Made by a program: the position numbers and the translations under genes. Below are positions 24,209 through 31,035 of a stretch of 43,452 bases of DNA, in pieces. Numbering within the stretch: position 1 is the first letter of the stretch; each line of letters opens with the position of its first letter. Origin of the DNA: Ruminococcus sp. YE71 (lineage in GTDB: Bacteria > Bacillota > Clostridia > Oscillospirales > Ruminococcaceae); contig NZ_FPIR01000025.1 in NCBI RefSeq assembly GCF_900119155.1, forward strand, positions 1 to 43,452. The letters run 5' to 3'. The notes below the pieces were generated by a model, which was not told where the DNA came from, did not search any database, and saw nothing but the letters and a program-made list of their open reading frames with translations.

Positions 24209-25814
24209 GAGAACTGTAACTGTTATCCCGGCGAAAAAGATAACGGCTGAAAACCGAGAGAAATATCATCAGTTGAAGGTCGCTGCTTATTGTAGGGTCT
24301 CTACTGACGAAACTGAGCAGATCAACAGCTACCACGTTCAGATTGACTACTACACCGAGCTGATTAACAGCAACAAAGACTGGTCGTTGGTCAGCATATT
24401 CGCAGACGAGGGCATAAGCGGAACGCAGATGAAGAAGCGAACTCAATTCAACCGCATGATGAGAATGTGCCGGCAGAAGAAGATCGACCTTGTGCTTTGC
24501 AAGTCGATAAGCAGATTTGCACGAAATACGGTCGATTGTCTCGAAAGCGTCCGTGAGCTGAAATGTCTGGGGATAGGCGTGATTTTCGAGAAAGAAAACA
24601 TAAACACGCTGACAATGACCAGCGAGTTTATGATGGCGATGTACGGATCTTTCGCACAGGCAGAATCGGAATCCATAAGCAAAAACGTGTCATGGGGAAT
24701 TGAGAAAGCATTCCGAGAAGGCAAGGTGAGGTACTGCTTCAACAACTTCTACGGATACCGCCGGGGTGCTGACGGGAAACCTGAGATCGTTCCCGATGAA
24801 GCCGAGGTGATACGGAGTATCTTCAAAATGTTCCTTGACGGTATGAGCATAAGAAAAATCGCCGAGAAGCTGAACGAGCAGAACATTCCGACCTGTCACA
24901 ACAAGGGAAAGTGGGAGGTCAGCCGGATAAGATATATCATCAAGAATGAAAAATATTCCGGCGATGCGATAATGCAAAAGTCTTACACGCTCGATTGCCT
25001 GACTCACAAACAGGTCAAGAACAATGGCGAGAGAAACAAATATCTTGTGACCAACGCCCATGAGCCAATTATCGACAGGGAGACCTACAACCGGGTTCAG
25101 CAGGAGCTTGCAAGACGCAGCTCAAAACGCAAGGTCAGCGACAAATGCGTGACCGAGCAGGGACGTTATTCGAGCAAATATGCACTGACCGAAATACTGA
25201 TCTGCGGCGAATGTGGGACACCATACCGCCGGGTAATCTGGACTGTCAGGGGCAAAAAACAGCCAGTATGGAGGTGTATTAACCGGCTCGATCACGGGTC
25301 GAAATACTGTCACCGCTCGCCCTCGCTTCATGAAGAAAAACTTCACGCAGCGATCATGAATGCACTGAATGATTATTACAATTCCGAAGTCGATGTCAGG
25401 AAAGCCATTCAGTTCAATGCCGAAAAAGTGTTGTCTGATCTCGGCGATGATGAATCTGTCCGCATAGAACAACGTCTGAAAGAAATTGATGATGCAAGAA
25501 ACAAAATGATTGGTCTGATAGCAGGTGGTGCGGTCGATGAAGATTCATTTGACAGCGAGCTTGAAAAAATATTCACTGAGGAAACAGAGCTTAGTGCAAA
25601 GCTGGAATCACTTCACAATCAGAGCCGAAATTCATGCCAACAAGAAAAAATAAATATGCTGGTAGAGAAAATAAACCTCGACTGCTGCAAGCTGACCGAG
25701 TTCGATGATATTCTGATACGAAAGGCGATAGAGTGCATAAAGGTCATGAGCAAAACTGAGATAATCATCATATTCCGAGGGGGATATGAGATGAAAGTTG
25801 AAATCGAAAAATAA
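24201..25814 (+). CDS. Large serine recombinase B
   Basis: A 537-aa large serine recombinase. Resolvase domain ~26-175 with Ser34 in YCRVSTD, the IFADEGISGTQ loop and the KSISRFARNTVD helix. Recombinase domain ~185-310 (NNFYGYRRGADG; IIKNEKYSGDAIMQK). Zinc ribbon from ~345 (CGECGTPYRRV, then WRCINRLDHG-YC) and a coiled coil ~420-500. It closes the three-gene recombinase operon, and a terminator follows at 25828-25869. It is distinct from recombinase A, so the pair may act as a heteromeric or two-step integrase. Confidence 0.9.
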   Translation: MSERTVTVIPAKKITAENREKYHQLKVAAYCRVSTDETEQINSYHVQIDYYTELINSNKDWSLVSIFADEGISGTQMKKRTQFNRMMRMCRQKKIDLVLCKSISRFARNTVDCLESVRELKCLGIGVIFEKENINTLTMTSEFMMAMYGSFAQAESESISKNVSWGIEKAFREGKVRYCFNNFYGYRRGADGKPEIVPDEAEVIRSIFKMFLDGMSIRKIAEKLNEQNIPTCHNKGKWEVSRIRYIIKNEKYSGDAIMQKSYTLDCLTHKQVKNNGERNKYLVTNAHEPIIDRETYNRVQQELARRSSKRKVSDKCVTEQGRYSSKYALTEILICGECGTPYRRVIWTVRGKKQPVWRCINRLDHGSKYCHRSPSLHEEKLHAAIMNALNDYYNSEVDVRKAIQFNAEKVLSDLGDDESVRIEQRLKEIDDARNKMIGLIAGGAVDEDSFDSELEKIFTEETELSAKLESLHNQSRNSCQQEKINMLVEKINLDCCKLTEFDDILIRKAIECIKVMSKTEIIIIFRGGYEMKVEIEK

Positions 25815-25827
25815 TGATAAAAATGAT

Positions 25828-25869
25828 AACGAGTGCTTATCTCAAAAAAAGGGGTAGGTACTCGTTTTT
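25828..25869 (+). terminator. Terminator of the recombinase operon
   Basis: AACGAGTGC pairs with GTACTCGTT (one mismatch) over a 21-nt loop and is followed by TTTTTATTTT. It starts 13 bp after the stop of recombinase B. Confidence 0.7.
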
Positions 25870-25942
25870 ATTTTGAGAATTAAAATCGTAATTCTTCCTG
25901 ATGCCGAAAAAGTGAGTAATAGTGTGGTTTGGTGGGTGTCAT

Positions 25943-26206
<264 letters not shown>

Positions 26207-26292
26207 TTACCTCTCTTTCCGACAGATACAGCAAGCTATGTTATCATTATAGCGCACATTGACGAACGATTCAATGCGCCGATATTCCAAAG

Positions 26293-26481
26293 TTACACAG
26301 CCTGCTTCTCAGGTTCTTGTCCGGATTCACCGAGGAATTTTTCGCTCTCACGGATGATAAGCCTTTTCAGAATATCTGAAAGGCTTTCCTTTGAAGCAGG
26401 GTTGAACACGGTAGTCACCATGTAAAGGGTATGTCCGATCTTGTATTCGGACGTTACATTAAAAGTAGTGTTTGTATTCAT
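26293..26481 (-). CDS. tnpW: TnpW-like transposon-encoded protein
   Basis: A 62-aa protein matching the TnpW family of Tn4451-type elements: EYKIGHTLYMVTTVFNP, then LSDILKRLIIRESEKFL. The start at 26481 has an AAAGGAGAAAG site. It follows the coiled-coil mobilisation gene and precedes the tndX fragment on the same strand, as in Tn4451 relatives. Its function is unknown. Confidence 0.7.
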   Translation of the reverse strand: MNTNTTFNVTSEYKIGHTLYMVTTVFNPASKESLSDILKRLIIRESEKFLGESGQEPEKQAV

Positions 26482-26572
26482 AGCGATCTTTCTCCTTTAG
26501 CTTGTCTATCTCTATGCATTTAGAGTGAGGGTATCGCTTTATCTCTCTTACCCTCATGATTGTTGTCTTATG

Positions 26573-26619
26573 ATAGCTGTGCGGAACGGCAGATGCCGTC
26601 CCTTTGCATAGCTATTTTT
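26573..26619. terminator. Long hairpin between coiled-coil gene and tnpW
   Basis: ATAGCTGTGC...GCATAGCTAT encloses ACGGC-agat-GCCGT, with T-rich sequence on the plus-strand side. A second hairpin, TGAGGGTA/TACCCTCA, lies at 26526-26556. Together they may limit read-through from the minus-strand gene into tnpW, or fold the tnpW leader. Confidence 0.4.
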
Positions 26620-26633
26620 ATTATCGGATAGTT

Positions 26634-26987
26634 TTAATCCTCGTATGGATTCGCTTTATCCGAAAAGCTCATTTGCTGTCCGAAGTCAGCGACGAGATCG
26701 GTGGTATTGCTTTTCTCATTCTCAGCATTTTCACTCCCGACCAGTTTCAGCAGCTCGTCATCGGATAGACCGCTTGCACGGAGTTTCTGCAACAGCGAAT
26801 GCTCCGAGGTGATGATCTCATCAAGCTCACGAGGCTTGCAATTGTACTCCTCTGCCATAGCCAGACGAGAAACTTCTTTCAGCTTGTCCTCCAGCGTTTT
26901 CTTTTTCGCAGTATTGCTGGCGATACGCTTTTCCAAACCTTTGATCTTCTCAATGAGCTGATCTCTCTTTTCTGTATAGATGCCCAT
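26634..26987 (-). CDS. Coiled-coil mobilisation accessory protein
   Basis: A 117-aa protein with a long heptad-like helix (MGIYTEKRDQLIEKIKGLEKRI to KLKEVSRL), then SLLQKLRASGLSDDELLKLVG and an acidic tail. It resembles small helical proteins of Tn4451-type mobilisation regions (DUF4315/DUF3847-like; uncertain). The ATG at 26987 is preferred over the ATG at 27041 because homology-like sequence starts there. It is divergent from mobC across the oriT region, so it may be a relaxosome component or an oriT regulator (inference). Confidence 0.55.
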   Translation of the reverse strand: MGIYTEKRDQLIEKIKGLEKRIASNTAKKKTLEDKLKEVSRLAMAEEYNCKPRELDEIITSEHSLLQKLRASGLSDDELLKLVGSENAENEKSNTTDLVADFGQQMSFSDKANPYED

Positions 26988-27248
26988 AGAAAAATCACAA
27001 CCTTTCTTTTGTGTTATTAGCAGACCGAGCCGAGTGACCATAGCTCACCTGCCATGATCCAATTATAGCGCGCTCTACATTTGAAATACAAGCCGCATTG
27101 CGCACAAACTTTTGTTCATACTTTGTCAACAAATATCCGGGGAATTTTGAGATTCAAAAAACTGAAATCACGCTATTTCGCCATTTACACTATCCGGGCA
27201 TTTTGACAAAGCGATTTTGAGCGAATATAAAAAATCTGAAATTTATTA

Positions 27249-27277
27249 TTGACGTGATCGGGAAAGTGCGCTATATT
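27249..27277 (+). promoter_or_regulatory. Promoter upstream of oriT/mobC
   Basis: TTGACG (27249-27254), 17 bp, TATATT (27272-27277). The transcript would cross the oriT repeats and reach mobC at 27513. Confidence 0.65.
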
Positions 27278-27368
27278 GATTATGGGGAGCGACGAAATAG
27301 AGAAAGTCGCACAGCTCCAATTCTCGGAATCGAGAAAAAAGACCGAGCTGAAATGCTCGGAAATGACA

Positions 27369-27487
27369 TTCGCCCCACAGGGGCGAAACTCTACCAGCAA
27401 GCACGGTGAAGTGTGGGCGCAAAATGCGACTACACACACTTCACAAGGCTTGGCAGAGGGCGCTGCCCCTACGACCCCGAATTGAGA
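27369..27487 (+). other. oriT: Candidate second origin of transfer next to mobC
   Basis: In the 525-bp gap between divergent mobilisation genes: TTCGCCCC/GGGGCGAA (27369-27387); GTGAAGTGTG/CACACTTCAC (27406-27415, 27435-27444), a perfect 10-bp inverted repeat with a 19-nt spacer; then GGCAGAGGGCGCTGCC. GCGCCCT-type sequence lies beside the repeat on the minus strand. The position immediately before mobC is typical for oriT. The nick site cannot be fixed by eye. Confidence 0.6.
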
Positions 27488-27512
27488 AAAATAAAAAAGG
27501 AGAACAAGAGAA

Positions 27513-27857
27513 ATGAAAGACGAAAAGAAGCGTACATTGTATCTGAAAGTCCGTGTCAGCCCCGAAGAAATGACGGCTATCAAGAAGAAGTTTGAGAACA
27601 GCGGGATGAGCAGTCTCAGTACATTTGTGAGAGCCATGATCTTCGAGGGTTACATCGTCCATATCGACGAAAACGAGCTAAAACGGCTCACTGTACTTGC
27701 GAATAATATCGCAAACAATATCAACCAAATTGCCCGTCGTGCAAATGTCACGAACAAGGTTTACAAGGAAGATATTGAGGAGATCAAGGAGCTTGGCGAT
27801 AAGCTCTGGCGTCCGCTGATGTTTCTGCAAACAAAGGTGGTTCAGCTAAAGCATTGA
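27513..27857 (+). CDS. mobC: MobC-family relaxosome accessory protein
   Basis: A 114-aa protein with an N-terminal ribbon-helix-helix-like part (LYLKVRVSPEEMTAIKKKFE, then SLSTFVRAMIFEGYI) and the MobC signature region (ANNIANNINQIARRANVTNKV). MobC binds oriT and helps the relaxase open the strand. The start follows AAAGGAGAACAAGAG. A relaxase gene normally follows mobC, but here the next gene-sized frame is unrelated. Confidence 0.85.
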   Translation: MKDEKKRTLYLKVRVSPEEMTAIKKKFENSGMSSLSTFVRAMIFEGYIVHIDENELKRLTVLANNIANNINQIARRANVTNKVYKEDIEEIKELGDKLWRPLMFLQTKVVQLKH

Positions 27858-27864
27858 GCAGAAT

Positions 27865-27963
27865 ATGAAAATCGCCGTCAGGATAATTCCCGACGGCGAT
27901 GAAATACGATATGTGCGCTATGTACCGGACTGGCTTTTGAAATTGCTGCGCCTTTCACAATAA
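27865..27963 (+). CDS. Possible 32-aa peptide after mobC
   Basis: MKIAVRIIPDGDEIRYVRYV and a hydrophobic end (WLLKLLRLSQ), starting seven bases after the mobC stop, with no good ribosome site. GCCGTC/GACGGC makes a hairpin over its 5' end. It may be real and coupled to mobC, or just residual sequence. Confidence 0.3.
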   Translation: MKIAVRIIPDGDEIRYVRYVPDWLLKLLRLSQ

Positions 27964-28047
27964 TGGTTACAATTATTCCGATATGCTGGACTCTGGTGCT
28001 ATTATGGTATATACTGTATCTACAATATTGATTTGGAGGTAACAGTT

Positions 28048-28260
28048 ATGTTGAAAACACCTGAATTGGCAATGCCGAGAACACGCAAGATTACTACTGT
28101 CTGCAATGGCAGGCGTGAGGTCTGGACGGACTACGAAGAAGCGAAAGCCTATTTCCTTGAACTTATGATTTCAACGGACGGAGAGGAGCATGACCGTGCG
28201 GAGTGCATTTATATTCAGCTTTTGCACGGACTTTCAGAGTGTTCAGACGAAGACGAATAA
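28048..28260 (+). CDS. Small hypothetical protein
   Basis: A 70-aa protein with an N-terminal TRKITTVCNGRREVWTDYEEA motif and an acidic helix ending ECSDEDE. It has its own GGAGGT site seven bases before the ATG and a strong terminator directly after. Short proteins of this type are common in Clostridial mobile elements; the function is unknown to me. An in-frame ATG at 28033 overlaps the ribosome site and is unlikely. Confidence 0.6.
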   Translation: MLKTPELAMPRTRKITTVCNGRREVWTDYEEAKAYFLELMISTDGEEHDRAECIYIQLLHGLSECSDEDE

Positions 28261-28265
28261 GTACA

Positions 28266-28300
28266 AGAGCGAGTTGTCGAAAACGGCAGCTCGCTCTTTT
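28266..28300 (+). terminator. Intrinsic terminator at the element/island junction
   Basis: AGAGCGAGTTGTCG pairs with CGGCAGCTCGCTCT around an AAAA loop (two mismatches), then TTTTGGGTTTT. It separates the element genes from the minus-strand nuclease-like gene. Confidence 0.75.
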
Positions 28301-28310
28301 GGGTTTTAAT

Positions 28311-29816
28311 CTATATACATCTTCTTGATTCAATACTTTTCATCTTGCTGTAAAATTCAGCTAACACTTTTTTATCATCTATATCTTTAACTAAGTTCCA
28401 TGTTCGCTTTTGCATTTCATCACAAAAGTTTTTTCTAAAACTGTTTATGGCTTCACATTCAATATTACAAGGATAATCAATAATGAAATCTGGATTTTCC
28501 GCTTTCTTTCGTAAAAAAGATATAAGGCTCTGATTAGCAAAAAGAATTCTTTCGAGATCGTACAACGACAATACAAAAATATGTTTCCTTAACCATTCTG
28601 TCTCAGATGCATCTAATTTGAGTTTTAGAGCAGCAGAATTGTACATTTCTTCTTCTGGCAGATAGCCATCCTCTTCAATAATAACTACACCAAATATGTC
28701 ATTTTCAAAGTCTATATACTCTTTCTTCTTTTCAAAATAATAGTATTCCTTTCCTACCCTATTTCTTGTGTGCTTGTATACTTGAACTATTGCTTTTGCA
28801 ATACGACCAATGTCATCATTAAGAGCCTCCTCTGAAATAAGTCTCAGTTTGGATTTGGGGACATATGACTTTCTGTCCAAAAGAACAATAGTAGCGTTTT
28901 TTATTGCCATAACATCTACTGTTTTCTTTTGTCCTCCCTTAAATTCATAATCATGCTCCGGCAAAGTCTGATCAAATTCATTGGAGTCAATAATTATTTT
29001 AAGCAAATATGATTCAAATACTTCTTTTCCTATTGTTCTTCTTAAATCTTCATTATCTTCCGTAAGCCTATACATCATAGAGCCACAAACTGATTGAAAA
29101 AGTAAGTGAGGTGTGGGTAAATAATAATTATTCTCATACTCTATGAATGGGTAAGAGTATGAAGGGCGAAATGAGTAAAGAAAATCTTCAAATGAACCGC
29201 TATAATTATCCATTTGTTTAATATACTCGCTTCTACTGATCGCTAACTTACTAATATGATCTCTATAGCAGTCATGAATTAAAGGCATTATCGCTGAAAA
29301 TACCGTTTCAGGTTCGGACATCAATGCAAGCCATAAAGATTGAGCCATCAGTAGATAATCATAGTGTTCATGTTGGAATTTTTTTACGAAAATGTCATTC
29401 ATATCAATTACATCATTATGGAATGAAAAATAGTAATTGTACCTATAAAAAAGGAACATATAATTCTGTTGCGAATAAAACTGAGTGCTGGCAGCAGTGA
29501 TTTTAAACCAAGTTAAAAATTGTGTTGTCCCCTTATATTTTTCTAATTTGGGCGGAATATAATTCCGTATACTGTTCATTATTCTCCAAAAATTCTTACT
29601 GCTTATTTTATCATATTTCCATTCTTTTGAGTAGACTGAATATAAAACAAATGCTTCTATTTCCCATGGTAACGGGATTTGGAATCTGTATCCTTGCGCG
29701 CCACTATAAATCATCAACTGTCGAGAGTAAAACTGTGCAGTATTCATTTTGCTTTCAAACGAACAGCGTTTTAAAACAGTAGGTATTCTTTTAAAATCAA
29801 GAATTGGGTTATCCAT
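28311..29816 (-). CDS. Hypothetical 501-aa protein with PD-(D/E)xK-like nuclease motif
   Basis: A soluble, AT-rich, Tyr/Phe-rich protein not assigned to a family. The N-terminal ~290 residues are helical. At residues 301-316 there is D301 in KKTVDVMAI and D314-x-K316 in VLLDRKSY, separated by 12 residues, as in the PD-(D/E)xK nuclease fold; a preceding acidic residue could complete the site. The C-terminus is helical again. A single gene lies between the element terminator and the XRE/SLOG pair. Base composition is clearly poorer in G+C than the mobile elements to the left, pointing to separate acquisition. It may be a defence nuclease (inference). Confidence 0.5.
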   Translation of the reverse strand: MDNPILDFKRIPTVLKRCSFESKMNTAQFYSRQLMIYSGAQGYRFQIPLPWEIEAFVLYSVYSKEWKYDKISSKNFWRIMNSIRNYIPPKLEKYKGTTQFLTWFKITAASTQFYSQQNYMFLFYRYNYYFSFHNDVIDMNDIFVKKFQHEHYDYLLMAQSLWLALMSEPETVFSAIMPLIHDCYRDHISKLAISRSEYIKQMDNYSGSFEDFLYSFRPSYSYPFIEYENNYYLPTPHLLFQSVCGSMMYRLTEDNEDLRRTIGKEVFESYLLKIIIDSNEFDQTLPEHDYEFKGGQKKTVDVMAIKNATIVLLDRKSYVPKSKLRLISEEALNDDIGRIAKAIVQVYKHTRNRVGKEYYYFEKKKEYIDFENDIFGVVIIEEDGYLPEEEMYNSAALKLKLDASETEWLRKHIFVLSLYDLERILFANQSLISFLRKKAENPDFIIDYPCNIECEAINSFRKNFCDEMQKRTWNLVKDIDDKKVLAEFYSKMKSIESRRCI

Positions 29817-29893
29817 ATATCATCACCTACTTAATTATACAGTTATCATTGATATAAGTCAATACGAGACAATAAATTCAAGAGGACAAAAGA

Positions 29894-30205
29894 TTACTTT
29901 TTCAGTAGTCTATTGATATGATTCAGTATCATCAACTGATCCCCATCATCGAGCTGCTTCATGCCTTCAACCGCTTTCCGTATCAGCTCAGGATTTGAAA
30001 TGCTGTCATCGAAGAACTCCGCAGGTGTGATGCCGAAGTAGTCGCATATTGCAAACAGCTCCGACAGCGGTGGAAGGGACTTTCCCGATGAAATGTTATA
30101 AATATATCCACGGCTATGACCGAGATCATAGCTCATCTGGTACTCCGATACACCCTTTTGCAGCCGGAGCTGAGTTATCCTGTTTCTTACAAAATCGTCT
30201 GTCAT
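29894..30205 (-). CDS. XRE-family transcription regulator
   Basis: A 103-aa Cro/CI-type helix-turn-helix protein: RNRITQLRLQKGVSEYQMSYDLGHSRGYIYNISSG, then LSELFAICDYFGITPAEFFD, then a short dimerisation helix. The ATG at 30205 follows AGAGGTGATT; the ATG at 30259 has no site. It is divergent from the SLOG gene, and a 10-bp palindrome overlaps the SLOG promoter, so it probably represses both genes. Confidence 0.85.
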   Translation of the reverse strand: MTDDFVRNRITQLRLQKGVSEYQMSYDLGHSRGYIYNISSGKSLPPLSELFAICDYFGITPAEFFDDSISNPELIRKAVEGMKQLDDGDQLMILNHINRLLKK

Positions 30206-30279
30206 AGCTAAATCACCTCTTACTACTATAATACAGCAAAAGAAATCAGCTATACTCAAAGGAAATATGTTGTTTTATC

Positions 30280-30328
30280 TTGAATAATCTTCTAATATAT
30301 GTTATAATCAAGATATATTAGATTATTC
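30280..30328. promoter_or_regulatory. Divergent operator and SLOG promoter
   Basis: TCTAATATAT (30291-30300) and ATATATTAGA (30313-30322) are perfect inverted repeats with 12 bp between. Outer arms GAATAATC (30282-30289) and GATTATTC (30321-30328) extend the symmetry. TTGAAT (30280-30285) and TATAAT (30303-30308), spaced 17 bp, form the plus-strand promoter inside this palindrome, so a bound repressor would block it. Confidence 0.65.
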
Positions 30329-30379
30329 TTGCGGTGGTATCATTAGTAATACGAACAACAACATTTTTAGGTGTAAGCT

Positions 30380-30853
30380 ATGGACATATACACAGTCAGT
30401 TTCTTTGGGCATCGTGAAGTAGAAGGCGCGGCAGAGATCGAAAGTAAGCTGGACCAACTCTTGCATGATCTCATCACACAAAAACAGTATGTAGAATTTC
30501 TGGTCGGTCGGGACGGAGAATTTGATCTCCTGGTGGCATCAGCGATCAGGCGAGCTGTCAAGCAATACGGCTGCGGCAACACATCGCTGATTCTTGTGCT
30601 GCCGTATATGAAAGCTGAGTACCGTGACAATGAGCAGAGCTATCTGAACTACTATGACGAAGTTGAGATATGCACCGACTCGTCCGAAGTACACTATAAG
30701 TCTGCGATACAAGTTCGTAACAGGTGTATGGTTGACCGTTCAGACCTGGTCGTGTGCTGTATTCAGCATAAAAGCGGTGGAGCGTATAAAACCGTACAAT
30801 ACGCCTTGAAACAAGGGAAACAGGTCAGAAATCTATCTGACAGCAAACTTTGA
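30380..30853 (+). CDS. SLOG-family (YpsA/DUF1273-like) nucleotide-binding protein
   Basis: A 157-aa Rossmann-like protein: SFFGHREVEGAAEIE at the start (the G-H-R loop), EFLVGRDGEFDLLVASAIRRA, LILVLPYMKAEYR, then RNRCMVDRSDLVVCCI and GGAYKTVQYALKQGK. This is the SLOG fold (YpsA-like), which binds nucleotide-derived ligands and occurs in several stress and defence systems. It is under the palindromic operator shared with the XRE gene and lies 180 bp before the dynamin-like operon. Whether it acts with that operon is unknown. Confidence 0.75.
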   Translation: MDIYTVSFFGHREVEGAAEIESKLDQLLHDLITQKQYVEFLVGRDGEFDLLVASAIRRAVKQYGCGNTSLILVLPYMKAEYRDNEQSYLNYYDEVEICTDSSEVHYKSAIQVRNRCMVDRSDLVVCCIQHKSGGAYKTVQYALKQGKQVRNLSDSKL

Positions 30854-30928
30854 TTCCGGTGGGAGCAAAGTTGTTGACAAATCATCGGTGGAATCCATTT
30901 TTATATTGTAGAATTTCGTTGAAACGGA

Positions 30929-30957
30929 TTGCTTTTTCACCAAATTTGTGGTATAAT
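30929..30957 (+). promoter_or_regulatory. Promoter of the GTPase-HerA-toxin operon
   Basis: TTGCTT (30929-30934), 17 bp, TATAAT (30952-30957) with TG one base upstream of the -10 (extended -10). It lies about 80 bp before the start codon at 31036 in a very AT-rich leader. Confidence 0.7.
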
Positions 30958-31035
30958 ATATTATGAATAATTGTAATTTGTTACATTTGCAGATTATGAA
31001 TTGCGATACTATACTTATGTGTTCAGGGGGTAAAT

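Noticed and set aside
27276-27485. 69-aa frame covering the second oriT region
   Set aside because: It is built almost wholly from the inverted repeats of the transfer origin and has no ribosome site.
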